Shown piece after piece: positions 7,252 through 17,279 of a stretch of DNA of 34,651 nt (positions within the stretch are counted from its first letter, which is position 1; each line of letters opens with the position of its first letter). Made by a program: the position numbers and the translations under genes. Source of the DNA: an uncultured Caulobacterales bacterium (GTDB taxonomy: Bacteria; Pseudomonadota; Alphaproteobacteria; Caulobacterales; Caulobacteraceae); the NCBI GenBank assembly GCA_903837135.1, contig CAILTK010000082.1, positions 1 through 34,651 on the forward strand, given 5' to 3'. The notes beneath the pieces were generated by a model. It did no database searches and was not told the origin of the DNA. It worked only from the letters and a program-made list of their open reading frames with translations.

Positions 7252-7610
7252 CAAACGACTGGCGCCATCGTCCGAACTTCTCAATCGGTCGCCAGCTTTG
7301 CGGCAATGAGTGGCGCTCCCATATGATCGGCCGCGAACGCAGTGGCGCTCGGCTGGCAGGCCTAAAACGCGCCAACGCACAGGTCGCCTATATCATAGTT
7401 GATCGGCCAACAAATAGATTAAGGTATTGCCGAGCTCATGCGCCTACTTGCCCGCCGAGAATGATCCTGCCCTGTCGGCGGGACAGGGACTATGCGAGAG
7501 ACCGGGAGTCGTGATTGGCCTTATAAGGCTCTTCCGAAAAGAGGTTGAATTGGGAAAGTCGGTTGCGATTCATCGCACGTCGGAGGACGCCGCATGTGAG
7601 AACTCAAGCA
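7252..7610. other. Non-coding gap upstream of tetR
   Basis: I see no convincing gene here; short open frames on both strands have no protein-like pattern. The tetR promoter must lie in it. A near-palindrome GTTGATCGGCCAAC at about 7398-7411 and a related GATCGGCC at about 7324 are possible regulator sites, weakly supported. Confidence 0.4.
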
Positions 7611-8060
7611 TCATCGCGCCGCCGAATGCCGCACGGCATCAGCGGAAGCGGGAAAGCGTCTCGGTCGTTTTTCCCACAATTGTCGCCGTGCCTCCTCGTT
7701 ATCCGCAGGTGCAACGGGTGTCAGCAAGCGCGCGCTCTCCACCGAAACATATGCCCCGGTCTGCTTGCCGAAGGCTGGATCGGTGGCCAGCCGTACGATG
7801 GCCCCTGCGCCACGCTTGGGATTGCCAATGCCAAGCCACGTCAGCAACCCGGCGACTGGACGAGCAAAGCTGAGTTCACGGCCGAGCCCGGTGACGTTGA
7901 AACCCGGACATAGGCAATTGACGGCGACTCCCTGCGCCCGCTTCTCGACCTGCTCCGCGAGCGTTACCCAGACTTATCGGCTGCCCCAGTGCAGACCGGG
8001 CAGGACATCTACGCTTCAGCGCGCTGCTCTTGGATGCGGGGGCGGGGTTTGAACTGACTC
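7611..8060 (-). pseudogene. Decayed short-chain dehydrogenase/reductase, C-terminal part
   Basis: Reading leftward, the frame ending at 7611 gives AEQVEKRAQGVAVNCLCPGFNVTGLGREL, then GIGNPKRGAGAIVRLATDPAFGKQTGAYVSV and PADNEEARRQLWEK. This is the second half of a classical SDR of the retinol-dehydrogenase-like group (CPGF after the active-site region, then the lid). Upstream bits such as DVLPGLHWGSR and GQPISLGNAR fit the area around the YxxxK motif, but lie in different frames with a stop between them, so the catalytic Tyr-Lys is lost. At the 3' end, dropping out of frame at the T run 7668-7672 yields TTETLSRFR and a stop at 7639-7641, the likely ancestral end. The N-terminal Rossmann half is absent. 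It was probably part of the cargo pathway before decay. Confidence 0.75.
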
Positions 8061-8113
8061 GACGAGCGTCCAGTATCGGATCGCAAACAGCTTTGGCGGC
8101 GGCAATGAGGAGA

Positions 8114-8190
8114 TGGCGCACCCGACACGATTCGAACGTGTGGCCTCTACCTTCGGAGGGCAACGCTCTACCCGGCTGAACTACGGACGC
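8114..8190 (-). tRNA. tRNA-Arg (anticodon CCG)
   Basis: The minus strand folds into a complete 77-base cloverleaf. The acceptor stem pairs GCGTCCG with CGGGTGC, the D arm is GTTC...GAGC, the anticodon stem TTGCC/GGTAG carries loop CTCCGAA with anticodon CCG, the variable loop is AGGCC, and the T arm is ACACG-TTCGAAT-CGTGT. A discriminator G and encoded CCA (8114-8116) follow. It reads CGG arginine codons, frequent in this GC-rich genome. The gene lies inside the island region, with cargo at its 3' side and alpA/integrase at its 5' side. tRNA 3' ends are classical attachment sites, so its 3' end (left side) may mark an element boundary. Confidence 0.93.
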
Positions 8191-8438
8191 GTCGCCCGTC
8201 CGGCCCCCGTGCCGACAGCTTCGTGGAGCTCTGCGGGAACCCGGCCAAGCCAGCCAACGCCAGCATCAGGCAGGCCATATGTCCGATTACGCAAACCGCG
8301 CGGCCGGCGACGCGCCATAAGACGAAGCGTCTCAAACGCGATCCGCAGCTTGAATCCATACCCGAAAGCCGGGAGCAAGATCTCAGTATCAGAATCGACT
8401 CTGGCTGCAGTATAGTTCCAGCAATCGCGTTCAGCCAC
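8181..8438 (-). CDS. Doubtful ORF or gene relic in the tRNA-alpA gap
   Basis: The interval 8191-8604 between tRNA-Arg and alpA has no clear gene. This frame gives 85 residues with fairly protein-like composition ([23 protein letters not shown], then [26 protein letters not shown]) but runs into the tRNA gene and resembles no family I recognise. It may be the end of a gene truncated by an integration event, or chance. No ribosome-binding site was seen. Confidence 0.2.
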   Translation of the reverse strand: MAERDCWNYTAARVDSDTEILLPAFGYGFKLRIAFETLRLMARRRPRGLRNRTYGLPDAGVGWLGRVPAELHEAVGTGAGRATRP

Positions 8439-8604
8439 GCCATCGATCTCAGCAAAGGTTGGGTTTCGGACTGTAGACCTACTTATTTTTAGCCTCCTCT
8501 ACGCCAGACAACTACGATCACTAAATATCTATTGCACGCCGACAAATCATCGCTCTGTCTTGTCTCTGCAATGTCAAGGGCATCCTGCAGGAGGCAGCGC
8601 AACC

Positions 8605-8835
8605 ATGCTCATAGCAGACCGTATCGTCCGCCTGAAAACCGTTCTCGCTCGGACCGGGCTCAGCCGCTCCACCATCTACCGCAAAATCGCCGAGGGCACC
8701 TTCCCAGCCCAGCTGAAAATCAGCATGAACGGCTCGGGTTGGCACGAATCCGATATCGATTGTTGGATCGCCAACCCGGCCGGCTGGCGGCCACCAGAGG
8801 CGTCGACGGAGAGAAAGCGCGCAAGCCACGCCTAA
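8605..8835 (+). CDS. AlpA-family phage/island regulator
   Basis: A 76-residue protein (MLIADRIVRLKTVLARTGLS, RSTIYRKIAEGTFPAQLKIS, GWHESDIDCWI) with the MerR-like helix-turn-helix of the AlpA family. Such small proteins in P4-like prophages and islands activate integrase or excision genes. The frame is open to 8560, but ATG 8605 is preferred because it begins right at the conserved domain and has GGAGG ten bases upstream. It converges with the integrase gene, the two stops being two bases apart, which suggests a paired excision/integration control module. The acidic/Trp residues of the recognition part are intact. Confidence 0.85.
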   Translation: MLIADRIVRLKTVLARTGLSRSTIYRKIAEGTFPAQLKISMNGSGWHESDIDCWIANPAGWRPPEASTERKRASHA

Positions 8836-8836
8836 T

Positions 8837-10186
8837 TCAGAGATCGTCATCCAACTCGTCGTCGTGGACCTCTGCGGCGCGCTGCTTCGCGTCGGCGATC
8901 AGCTCCTTGGCAGATTCGCCCTTCACCCAGGCGTCAAGCATGTCGGCCCAGCACTGAAGCATGATCTTCCGCTCGGCCAGGTAGCGGTTCACGTTGTAGA
9001 CAGCCGCGATCCGGTTTCGAGGCGTGTGAGCCAAGCTCATCTCGATCCAGCGATCATCGAACTTTGCGCGGTTCAGGCCTGTCGAAAACGTGCGACGCAG
9101 GTCGTGAACGCCGAGGCTTTGAAAGTCCGGGTCATCCTCGCGGATACGCCCCACAACCGTATCAATCACGCGGTTGAGAGTAGCGTTGCTTATGGGCGTA
9201 TCACAATCGTACCGGCCAGGATGCAGGTATCGGCTAACGCCGAACATGGTGCGGAACGCCGTCAGAATGTCGAGCGCCTGATCGCTCAGTGGGACGACAT
9301 GCGCCTTGCCAGCCTTCATTCGCTCGGCCGGGATCGTCCAGCGCGCGGCGGCGAAGTCGATTTCCTTCCAAGTGGCGTCGATGAACTCCGATTTTCGGAC
9401 GCCCGTCAGCAGGACAAACTTCACCGCTGAGCGCAGCGTAGGCGCCGCCGCCACGTGATTCAACGCCGTGAGGACCGCGCGAACTTCGGACGGCGACAGG
9501 GCGCGCTCGCGCGGCTCGAACGTGGCGATGGCGCTGGTGCGTATCGACTCGGCTGGATTGCTCACATCCAGCCCGCATCCCTGGGCGTGGCGAAACACCA
9601 GCAATACGACCTCGCGGACATGCACGGCGACGGCAGGCCCGCGCTTCTCCTTGACCTCGTCGCACAGACGCTTGAGACGCTGCGGCGTCACCTCCTCCAG
9701 CTTTAGCTTTGACAAGCTTCCCGCAATGGCGCGATCATAGACGGACCGGCGCATCGCCAGGGTGCTGTCGGCGAGTCTTTCGGCCCCCGACTTGGGATCG
9801 GCCTTGTGCTTGAAATACGCTTCCGCCCAACCGCCGAAGGTGAACGCCTCGGCTAACGCGGTGCGCTTCTCCACCTTGGCCTTCGACGGCGACTCCCCCC
9901 GCTCAACCTGACGCCTGGCGCGCGCCAGCAGCATCCTCGCCTCCGCAAGCGACACATCCATTCCGTATTCCAGCGCGTCGGGCGCTCGCGTCAGCGTCCG
10001 CGCCGCCTCGGCGCTATAACGGCCGATGGTCAAGACCTCCTGTCGCCCGTTCACCCGGTACTGATACCGGAACGAGATGACCCCGGTCGGCGTGACAGCG
10101 GCGTGCATCCCGTCGCGGTCCGTCACCTTGTAGAGCTTGGCCCTCGGTTTGAGATTTTTCAGTTCTTTATCAGTCAGATCGCCCAT
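8837..10186 (-). CDS. Tyrosine site-specific integrase (P4-like, DUF4102 N-terminus)
   Basis: A 449-residue integrase. The N-terminal DUF4102 arm-binding domain begins MGDLTDKELKNLKPRAKLYKV; a SAM-like core-binding domain follows (about 130-230), then the catalytic domain. The catalytic set is visible: R264 (TGVRKSEF), a Lys in the MKAGKAH hairpin, H361-x-x-R364 (HDLRR), H387 (LAHTPRN) and Tyr 397 (AAVY). The frame runs upstream to 10291, but that stretch consists of the repeated sites described separately and lacks protein character, so ATG 10186 is chosen. The gene reads away from guaA, whose 3' end is about 220 bases upstream, the usual layout for an integrase next to its attachment site. 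The C-terminus is Asp/Glu-rich. It looks functional. Confidence 0.94.
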   Translation of the reverse strand: MGDLTDKELKNLKPRAKLYKVTDRDGMHAAVTPTGVISFRYQYRVNGRQEVLTIGRYSAEAARTLTRAPDALEYGMDVSLAEARMLLARARRQVERGESPSKAKVEKRTALAEAFTFGGWAEAYFKHKADPKSGAERLADSTLAMRRSVYDRAIAGSLSKLKLEEVTPQRLKRLCDEVKEKRGPAVAVHVREVVLLVFRHAQGCGLDVSNPAESIRTSAIATFEPRERALSPSEVRAVLTALNHVAAAPTLRSAVKFVLLTGVRKSEFIDATWKEIDFAAARWTIPAERMKAGKAHVVPLSDQALDILTAFRTMFGVSRYLHPGRYDCDTPISNATLNRVIDTVVGRIREDDPDFQSLGVHDLRRTFSTGLNRAKFDDRWIEMSLAHTPRNRIAAVYNVNRYLAERKIMLQCWADMLDAWVKGESAKELIADAKQRAAEVHDDELDDDL

Positions 10187-10215
10187 AAATCTGCATCCGG
10201 TCGGGGGCGAACGGA

Positions 10216-10293
10216 TACCAACAAAGGGTCTGTTGGTAGCGAAAGCCCGTTTCTCGACCATCCTGCGCCATACCAACATCGCTACCAACAAAG
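10216..10293. repeat. Cluster of four TACCAACA sites upstream of the integrase
   Basis: The word TACCAACA occurs at 10216-10223, 10271-10278 and 10283-10290 on the plus strand and once inverted (TGTTGGTA, 10231-10238). The second half is extended: TCGCTACCAACA at 10279-10290 is the inverse of TGTTGGTAGCGA at 10231-10242. Two copies continue as AAAG. Spacing and orientation resemble arm-type sites bound by integrase or excisionase and may also control the int promoter. Confidence 0.7.
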
Positions 10294-10405
10294 TGGCCGG
10301 GCTGGGGTGACATGCAGCGATACGGGGTGGGAAAAATAATCCTTGTTAGTCAGAGTGTTTGTGCGATTTCTGGGACGGCACGGGATGGTCTGAAACCACC
10401 CTAGT

Positions 10406-10450
10406 TCACTCCCACTCGATCGTCCCCGGGGGCTTGGACGTCACGTCGTA
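10406..10450 (-). other. Candidate attachment site at the guaA 3' end
   Basis: The last codons of guaA (K-P-P-G-T-I-E-W-E-stop) directly face the integrase module. The 3' end of guaA is a documented hotspot for genomic-island integration, and the sequence change from core to accessory begins right at the stop. No second copy of the guaA end is visible inside the window, so the other border would lie to the left of position 1. Exact core limits are not determined. Confidence 0.45.
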
Positions 10451-11980
10451 GACCACGCGGTTCACGCCGCGGACCTCGTTGACGATGCGGGTGGCGGCGC
10501 GGCCGAGGACGTCCCAGGGGAATTCGAAGAAGTCGGCGGTCATGCCGTCGGTGGAGGTCACGGCGCGGAGCGCGCAGACGTTCTCGTAGGTGCGGGCGTC
10601 GCCCATCACCCCGACGGTCTTCACCGGCAGGAGGACGGCGAAGGCCTGCCAGATGACATCGTAGAGACCGGCTTTTCTAATCTCGTCGAGCCAGATGGCG
10701 TCGGCCTGCTGCAGCACGGCGACCTTCTCGGCGGTCACCTCGCCGGGGATGCGGATCGCCAGGCCCGGCCCAGGGAAGGGATGGCGGCCGACGAAGGCGG
10801 GGTCGAGGCCGAGTTCGCGGCCCAGCGCCCGCACCTCGTCCTTGAACAGCTCGCGCAGAGGCTCGACCAGCTTCAGCGTCATGTGCTCGGGCAGGCCGCC
10901 GACGTTGTGATGGCTCTTGATCACCTGGCTCGGGCCGCCGCGGGCGGAGACGCTCTCGATCACGTCCGGATAGAGGGTGCCCTGGGCCAGGAAGGCCGCG
11001 CCCTCGATCTTGGCGGCCTCGCGGTCGAAAATCTCCACGAAGGTCCGGCCGATGATCTTTCGCTTGGTCTCCGGGTCGGCGACGCCGGCCAGGGCGCCGA
11101 GGAATTCCTCGCCCGCGTCAACGTTGATCAACGGAATATTGTAATGGTTACGGAACAGGCCGACCACCTGATCCCCCTCCCCGGCCCGGAGCAGCCCGGT
11201 GTCGACGAAGACACAGGTCAGCTGGTCGCCGATCGCCTCGTGGATCAGCACCGCGGCGACCGAGGAATCGACGCCGCCGGACAGGCCGCAGATCACCCGT
11301 CCGGCGCCCACCTGCTCGCGGATCCGGCGCACCTGCTCCTCGCGGAAGGCGGCCATGGTCCAGTCGCCCGACAGGCCGGAAATCCTGTGGGTGAAGTTGC
11401 GCAGGATCAGGGCGCCGCGCGGGGTGTGCGCCACCTCCGGGTGAAACTGCACACCGTAGAACCGCCGGCCTTCGTCGGCGATGGCGGCGAAGGGCGCGCC
11501 GCCGGACGTGGCGATGATCTCGAAACCTTCGGGGATGGCGGTCACCCGGTCGCCGTGGCTCATCCACACGGGCTCGGCCGCGCCGACGTCGCCCAGGCCC
11601 GCGAACAGGGGGCTTTCGCGTTCGATGTGGATGTCGGCGCGGCCGAACTCTCGCTCGAAGCCGGGTTCGACCCTGCCGCCGAGGGTCTGGCACATGGCCT
11701 GTTCGCCGTAGCAGATGCCGAGCACCGGCGCGCCGGCTTCGAACAGGGCCGGCGCCGCCTGCGGACTCTCCGCCTCGTGCACGCTGCTGGGGCCGCCCGA
11801 CAGGATCACGGCGGCCGGGCCGAACCGCGCCAGGAAGGCGTCGTCGACCACGTCGAACGGATGGATCTCGCAATAGACGCCGCTCTCGCGCACCCGGCGG
11901 GCGATCAGCTGGGTCACCTGGCTGCCGAAGTCGACGATCAGGACTTTTTGGTGATGCTTGTCGGCGGGCGTGTCGGTCAT
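10406..11980 (-). CDS. guaA: GMP synthase (glutamine-hydrolysing)
   Basis: A 524-residue enzyme converting XMP to GMP with glutamine and ATP, the last step of guanine nucleotide synthesis. The N-terminal class I glutamine amidotransferase has nucleophile C90 (GICYGEQAM) with H180 and E182 (FHPEVAHTP). The ATP pyrophosphatase has P-loop SGGVDSS (about 234-240), and the C-terminal dimerisation domain ends KPPGTIEWE. The frame continues upstream through rsmB, but ATG 11980 gives the normal length and overlaps the rsmB stop as ATGA, indicating coupled translation. It is the last gene of the guaB - MAPEG - rsmB - guaA cluster. Its 3' end borders the integrase and may be the island's attachment site; the encoded C-terminus is intact. 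Confidence 0.97.
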   Translation of the reverse strand: MTDTPADKHHQKVLIVDFGSQVTQLIARRVRESGVYCEIHPFDVVDDAFLARFGPAAVILSGGPSSVHEAESPQAAPALFEAGAPVLGICYGEQAMCQTLGGRVEPGFEREFGRADIHIERESPLFAGLGDVGAAEPVWMSHGDRVTAIPEGFEIIATSGGAPFAAIADEGRRFYGVQFHPEVAHTPRGALILRNFTHRISGLSGDWTMAAFREEQVRRIREQVGAGRVICGLSGGVDSSVAAVLIHEAIGDQLTCVFVDTGLLRAGEGDQVVGLFRNHYNIPLINVDAGEEFLGALAGVADPETKRKIIGRTFVEIFDREAAKIEGAAFLAQGTLYPDVIESVSARGGPSQVIKSHHNVGGLPEHMTLKLVEPLRELFKDEVRALGRELGLDPAFVGRHPFPGPGLAIRIPGEVTAEKVAVLQQADAIWLDEIRKAGLYDVIWQAFAVLLPVKTVGVMGDARTYENVCALRAVTSTDGMTADFFEFPWDVLGRAATRIVNEVRGVNRVVYDVTSKPPGTIEWE

Positions 11981-13278
11981 GGGGCTCTCTCGAACAGGGC
12001 GGCGAAGAAGCCGTCCGTGCCGGTGCGGCAGGGGGTGAGTTGCAGGGTATGGCCGCCTTGCGCAAGCGCGGTCAGCCGGGCGCGGGCGTGGTCGGTGAGC
12101 GCCGGCGTCGCCGCCGCCTCGGCGATCGGGCGCGCCAGGAAATCGGGGTGGTCGGCGGCGAACCCCGCGGCGACGGCGTCGTTCTCCGCCGCGAGCAGCG
12201 AGCAGGTGACGAACACCAGTCGTCCGCCCGGCTTCACCAGCCGGGCGGCGCGGGTGAGGATCTCGGCCTGCAAAGCGGCCAGCCGTTCGACGCTTTCCGG
12301 CGTCAGCCGCCAGGCCGATTCCGGATGCCGCCGCCAGGTGCCCGAGCCCGAGCAGGGGGCGTCGACGAACACCAGGTCCGCCAGGCCTTCGAGATCGTCC
12401 ATGCCCTCGCCGGAGGGACCGAGCCTCCGGATCTCGGCGCTTGCGCCGGCGCGCGCCAGCCGTTCGCCCATGGCGGCGAGGCGCCTGCCGTTCACGTCCG
12501 ACGCGATGAGCCGGCCTTGGCCCTTGAGGGCGGCGCCGAGGGCCAGGGTCTTGCCGCCGCCGCCGGCGCAATAGTCGACCACCGTCTCGCCCCGCGCCGC
12601 CCCGGCCAGGGCGGCGACGATCTGGCTACCCTCGTCCTGCACCTCGATCCAGCCCGAGGTGAAGGCGCGAAGGGCCTGCACATCCCGCGCGAAGGCCGGC
12701 GGCAGGCGCAGGCCGAGACGGGAGAACCGCGTCCGCTCGGGGACCACCTCCTCATGAGCCAGAAGGCGAAGCGCGCCCTCCACGTCGCCGCGCAGGGTGT
12801 TGACGCGCAGGTCCACCGGCGCCCGCGGCAGGATCGCCGCTCGGGCCTCCTCCAGCCAGGTTTCGCCGAACTGATCGCGCAGCCGCTCGGCGATCCAGGA
12901 CGGGACGCCGGTTTCGACCCAATCGGGGACGTTGGTCAGCGGCCTCTCTAGGCGGCCGAGCTCCTCTTCGGTCAACGCCGCCGGGGCGTAGCCGGCGCCG
13001 CAGAACAGGGCGGCGATCTCCTCCACCGGCAGCGCCTCGCTCCAGCGCAGCGCGCCCAGCACCAGGGCGCGTCCATCCTCCGCCCCCAAGGCCCACGACG
13101 AGCGGGCGCGGGCGCGAAAGGCCGAGAAGACGATCTCGGCCAGGGCCTTGCGGTCCTTGGAGCCGGCGAACCGGTGGGTCCGGGCCCAGGCCTTCAGCAC
13201 CTCGTCCGCCGGTCCCCGCGCGGCCGCCACCTGATCGATCACCTCGATGGCGGCGGAAAGTCGGGCGGCGGGGGTCAC
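11977..13278 (-). CDS. rsmB: RsmB-family 16S rRNA m5C methyltransferase
   Basis: A 433-residue SAM-dependent RNA cytosine-C5 methyltransferase. The N-terminal NusB-like helical part (about 1-100) is followed by the Fmu/NOL1/NOP2/Sun catalytic domain: SAM loop [11 protein letters not shown] (about 233-243), SDVNGRRL, catalytic motif [15 protein letters not shown] with C309, and the second conserved Cys in VTCSLL (C359). In E. coli RsmB methylates C967 of 16S rRNA; the exact target here is inferred from family. The start is GTG 13278 with AGGAGTTTT just before it. The stop overlaps the guaA start. Its place between guaB and guaA couples ribosome modification to GMP synthesis, presumably for growth-linked expression. 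Confidence 0.92.
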   Translation of the reverse strand: MTPAARLSAAIEVIDQVAAARGPADEVLKAWARTHRFAGSKDRKALAEIVFSAFRARARSSWALGAEDGRALVLGALRWSEALPVEEIAALFCGAGYAPAALTEEELGRLERPLTNVPDWVETGVPSWIAERLRDQFGETWLEEARAAILPRAPVDLRVNTLRGDVEGALRLLAHEEVVPERTRFSRLGLRLPPAFARDVQALRAFTSGWIEVQDEGSQIVAALAGAARGETVVDYCAGGGGKTLALGAALKGQGRLIASDVNGRRLAAMGERLARAGASAEIRRLGPSGEGMDDLEGLADLVFVDAPCSGSGTWRRHPESAWRLTPESVERLAALQAEILTRAARLVKPGGRLVFVTCSLLAAENDAVAAGFAADHPDFLARPIAEAAATPALTDHARARLTALAQGGHTLQLTPCRTGTDGFFAALFERAP

Positions 13279-13309
13279 AAAACTCCTGAAGGCAAGACGA
13301 GGACGACGA

Positions 13310-13714
13310 TCAGGCGGAGGGGATGAACAGGGCGACGATCACCATCAGGAGGCCGACCAGGCTGACCACCCACACCAGGGAGCGCAGGTTAGGAACGCCG
13401 AAAGCGTAGAGCGGCACATAGACCACCCGACCCCAGACGTAGAGCCGCGAGCCCCACAGGGTCAGGGCCGAGCCGTCCTTCTGCGCCACGACCGCGATCA
13501 GCACCGCGGCGGCGAACAGGGGCAGGGTCTCGAACAGGTTGTGCTGGGCCCGCAGCAGCCGGGCGGGCACGGGCTTCAGCGGCGGAAGCTCCGCGTCCCG
13601 CGCGCTGACGTTCCACTTCAAACCGTACTGGCGCGTGCGCGCCACGTCGACGAGCAGGATCTGCCCGACCGCCAGCACCAGGGCCCAGGCCAGATAGGTC
13701 AATTCGGTGGTCAT
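13310..13714 (-). CDS. MAPEG-family membrane protein
   Basis: A 134-residue protein with four hydrophobic helices (about 5-24, 60-79, 85-105, 112-131) and the MAPEG signature RLLRAQHNLFETLPLFAAAVL in helix 2. Eukaryotic MAPEG proteins are glutathione-dependent membrane enzymes of eicosanoid and detoxification metabolism; most bacterial members have no assigned reaction. ATG 13714 has GGAGGGG upstream. It lies 21 bases after guaB and 31 bases before rsmB on the same strand, so it is most likely co-transcribed with them, but nothing in its sequence suggests a role in nucleotide metabolism. Confidence 0.9.
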   Translation of the reverse strand: MTTELTYLAWALVLAVGQILLVDVARTRQYGLKWNVSARDAELPPLKPVPARLLRAQHNLFETLPLFAAAVLIAVVAQKDGSALTLWGSRLYVWGRVVYVPLYAFGVPNLRSLVWVVSLVGLLMVIVALFIPSA

Positions 13715-13735
13715 TCGCCCCTCCCCGTCCGTCTT

Positions 13736-15283
<1,548 letters not shown>

Positions 15284-15310
15284 TTACCGGGTTTGGGCGC
15301 ACCTTCTCCT

Positions 15311-15435
15311 CCCCCGGGAACCGGGGGCGGTCGCAGCGCGAAGCGCGCGGGTGGGGGAAACCTTTTTTCGCGCGGCGAGCGTCCCCTACCCCTTCCGTCC
15401 GCTTCGCGGACATCTTCCCCGCCCTGGCGGGGAAG
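15311..15435. repeat. Composite intergenic palindrome array between guaB and gatA
   Basis: Four stem-loops follow one another: CCCCCGG-GAA-CCGGGGG (15311-15327), GCGC-GAA-GCGC (15336-15346), GTCCGC-TTC-GCGGAC (15397-15411) and CTTCCCCGCC-CT-GGCGGGGAAG (15414-15435). A T6 run lies at about 15363. The style, with stems sharing GAA/TTC loops and a purine-rich spacer, resembles the multi-copy intergenic palindromic elements seen in Caulobacterales and other alphaproteobacteria. It ends nine bases from the gatA stop, so the last stem may also act as a 3' end structure for gatA. Multi-copy status cannot be shown here. Confidence 0.75.
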
Positions 15436-15443
15436 GTGAATGT

Positions 15444-16919
15444 TCACCACCACTTCTGCGGCTTGGCGCGGAACGCCGCCGCCTGCTCCATCACCCCGGC
15501 CAGGGAGAACAGCGTGCCCTCGTCGAGGGCGCGGCCGATCAGTTGCAGGCCGAGCGGCAGCCCCCGGGCGTCGAGGCCGGCGGGCAGCGACAGGCCGGGC
15601 AGGCCGGCGAGGTTGGTGGTCACGGTGAAGACGTCGTTGAGGTACATGGCCACCGGATCCGACACCCGGTCGCCGAGGGCGAAGGCGGCCGACGGTGCGG
15701 TCGGCGTCAGCAGGGCGTCGACCTCGGCGAAGGCCGTGTCGAAATCCTCGGCGATGCGGCGGCGCACGCGCTGGGCCTTGAGGTAGTAGGCGTCGTAATA
15801 GCCCGCCGACAGCACATAGGCGCCGATGAGCACCCGCCGCTTGACCTCGGCGCCGAAACCTTCGGCGCGGGTGCGCTCATAGGTGTCCTGCAGCGTTCCC
15901 CCCTCGACGCGCAGGCCATAGCGCATGCCGTCGTAGCGCGAGAGGTTGGAGGAAGCCTCGGCCGGGGCGATGATGTAGTAGGCCGGCAGGGCGTATTTGG
16001 TGTGCGGCAGGCTGACCCGCTTGATCTCGCATCCGGCGGCCTTCAGCCATTCCACGCCCTGGTCCCACAGGGCGGCGATCTCGGCCGGCATGCCGTCCAG
16101 CCGGTATTCGTCCGGCACGCCGATGCGCAGCCCCTTCACCGAGCGGCCGACGAAGGCCGAGAAATCCGGAGTCTCGACGTCCAGCGAGGTGGAATCCTTG
16201 GGGTCGTGGCCGGCCATCGAGGAGAGCATCAGCGCTGCGTCCTCCACCGTCTTGCCGATCGGGCCGGCCTGATCGAGCGAGGAGGCGAAGGCGATGATCC
16301 CGTAGCGCGAACAGCGGCCATAGGTCGGCTTGATCCCGACCGTGCCGGTGAAGGCGGCCGGCTGGCGGATCGACCCGCCGGTGTCGGACGCGGTGGCGGC
16401 GAGGCAGAGGTCTGCCGCGACGGCCGCCGCCGAACCGCCCGACGAGCCGCCCGGCGTCAGCGCCTGGTTGGAGCCGCTCGCCTTCCATGGATTGCTGACC
16501 GGCCCGAACGCCGAGGTCTCGTTCGACGACCCCATGGCGAACTCGTCCATGTTGAGCTTGCCGAGCATCACCGCCCCGTCGCGCCACAGGTTGGCGGTGA
16601 CGGTGGATTCGTAGGGCGGCTTGAATCCCTTGAGGATGTTCGAGCCGGCGGTGGACTGCACGCCGTCGGTGCAGAACAGGTCCTTGATCCCGAGGCTGGC
16701 GCCCTCGAGCGGGCCCGCCTCGCCCCGGGCGCGGCGCGCGTCGGACGCCCGCGCCATGGCGATCGCCTTGTCCGGCGTCTCCAGCACATAGGCGTTGAGG
16801 TGCGGGTTGGCGGTCTCGATGGCCGAGACGTAGGCCCGGGCCAGTTCCTCGGCCGAGAACGACTTGGAGTTCAGGCCGTCCAGCGCGGCCTTCAGAGTCA
16901 GCGAGGTCAGGTCGGCCAT
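15444..16919 (-). CDS. gatA: Asp-tRNA(Asn)/Glu-tRNA(Gln) amidotransferase subunit A
   Basis: A 491-residue amidase-signature enzyme. The catalytic triad is visible as K79 (GIKDLF), cis-Ser S159 ([15 protein letters not shown]) and nucleophile S183 ([10 protein letters not shown]). GatA releases ammonia from glutamine and channels it to GatB, which amidates misacylated Glu-tRNA(Gln) or Asp-tRNA(Asn). Other family marks are [32 protein letters not shown] and the C-terminal [21 protein letters not shown]. It lies two bases after the gatC stop on the same strand. gatB is not in the window. Length and motifs are normal. Confidence 0.97.
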   Translation of the reverse strand: MADLTSLTLKAALDGLNSKSFSAEELARAYVSAIETANPHLNAYVLETPDKAIAMARASDARRARGEAGPLEGASLGIKDLFCTDGVQSTAGSNILKGFKPPYESTVTANLWRDGAVMLGKLNMDEFAMGSSNETSAFGPVSNPWKASGSNQALTPGGSSGGSAAAVAADLCLAATASDTGGSIRQPAAFTGTVGIKPTYGRCSRYGIIAFASSLDQAGPIGKTVEDAALMLSSMAGHDPKDSTSLDVETPDFSAFVGRSVKGLRIGVPDEYRLDGMPAEIAALWDQGVEWLKAAGCEIKRVSLPHTKYALPAYYIIAPAEASSNLSRYDGMRYGLRVEGGTLQDTYERTRAEGFGAEVKRRVLIGAYVLSAGYYDAYYLKAQRVRRRIAEDFDTAFAEVDALLTPTAPSAAFALGDRVSDPVAMYLNDVFTVTTNLAGLPGLSLPAGLDARGLPLGLQLIGRALDEGTLFSLAGVMEQAAAFRAKPQKWW

Positions 16920-16921
16920 GG

Positions 16922-17209
16922 CTATTCGACCACCTTGGGCACGACGAAGAAGCCGCGGTCGGTCCTCGGCGCATTGGCGAGGATGGCGTCGCGCTTGTTT
17001 CCGTCGGTGACCACGTCCTCGCGCATCGGCAGTTTGACGGCGACGCAGGAGGTCATCGGCTCGACCCCGTCGGTGTCGACTTCATTCAACTGCTCGATCC
17101 AGGCGATGATGCCGGAAAGTTCCTGCGCCAGCGGGGCGAGCGCCGCCTCCTCCACCCGGATGCGGGAGAGCCGGGCGGCTTTGCGGACGGTGTCGGCGTC
17201 GATGGCCAT
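16922..17209 (-). CDS. gatC: Asp/Glu-tRNA amidotransferase subunit C
   Basis: A 95-residue small subunit that wraps around GatA and GatB and stabilises the complex. Family pattern: [49 protein letters not shown], later LREDxVTDG-like (MREDVVTDG) and the end [12 protein letters not shown] 17209 is preceded by GAGG at good spacing. It is the first gene of the gatCA pair and divergent from ruvX, with only 70 bases between the starts. Confidence 0.95.
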   Translation of the reverse strand: MAIDADTVRKAARLSRIRVEEAALAPLAQELSGIIAWIEQLNEVDTDGVEPMTSCVAVKLPMREDVVTDGNKRDAILANAPRTDRGFFVVPKVVE

Positions 17210-17279
17210 GCGGGTACCTCTTCGGCCGCCGGGTTAGCGGCGCCTTGCTTGCGACGCAAGGGAGGGTTAGCCGCGTGCC

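Noticed and set aside
7427-7913. Plus-strand frames of 122-148 residues
   Set aside because: They overlap the readable dehydrogenase relic on the other strand and show no family pattern or ribosome-binding site.
10406-12571. A 721-residue frame that would extend guaA far upstream
   Set aside because: The extra 197 residues are Arg/Gly/Pro-rich and are the shadow of rsmB in another frame; ATG 11980 gives the normal GuaA length and an ATGA overlap.
15362-15368. T6 run taken as a Rho-independent terminator signal
   Set aside because: It does not directly follow any of the stems in the direction of gatA transcription and no plus-strand gene ends before it.
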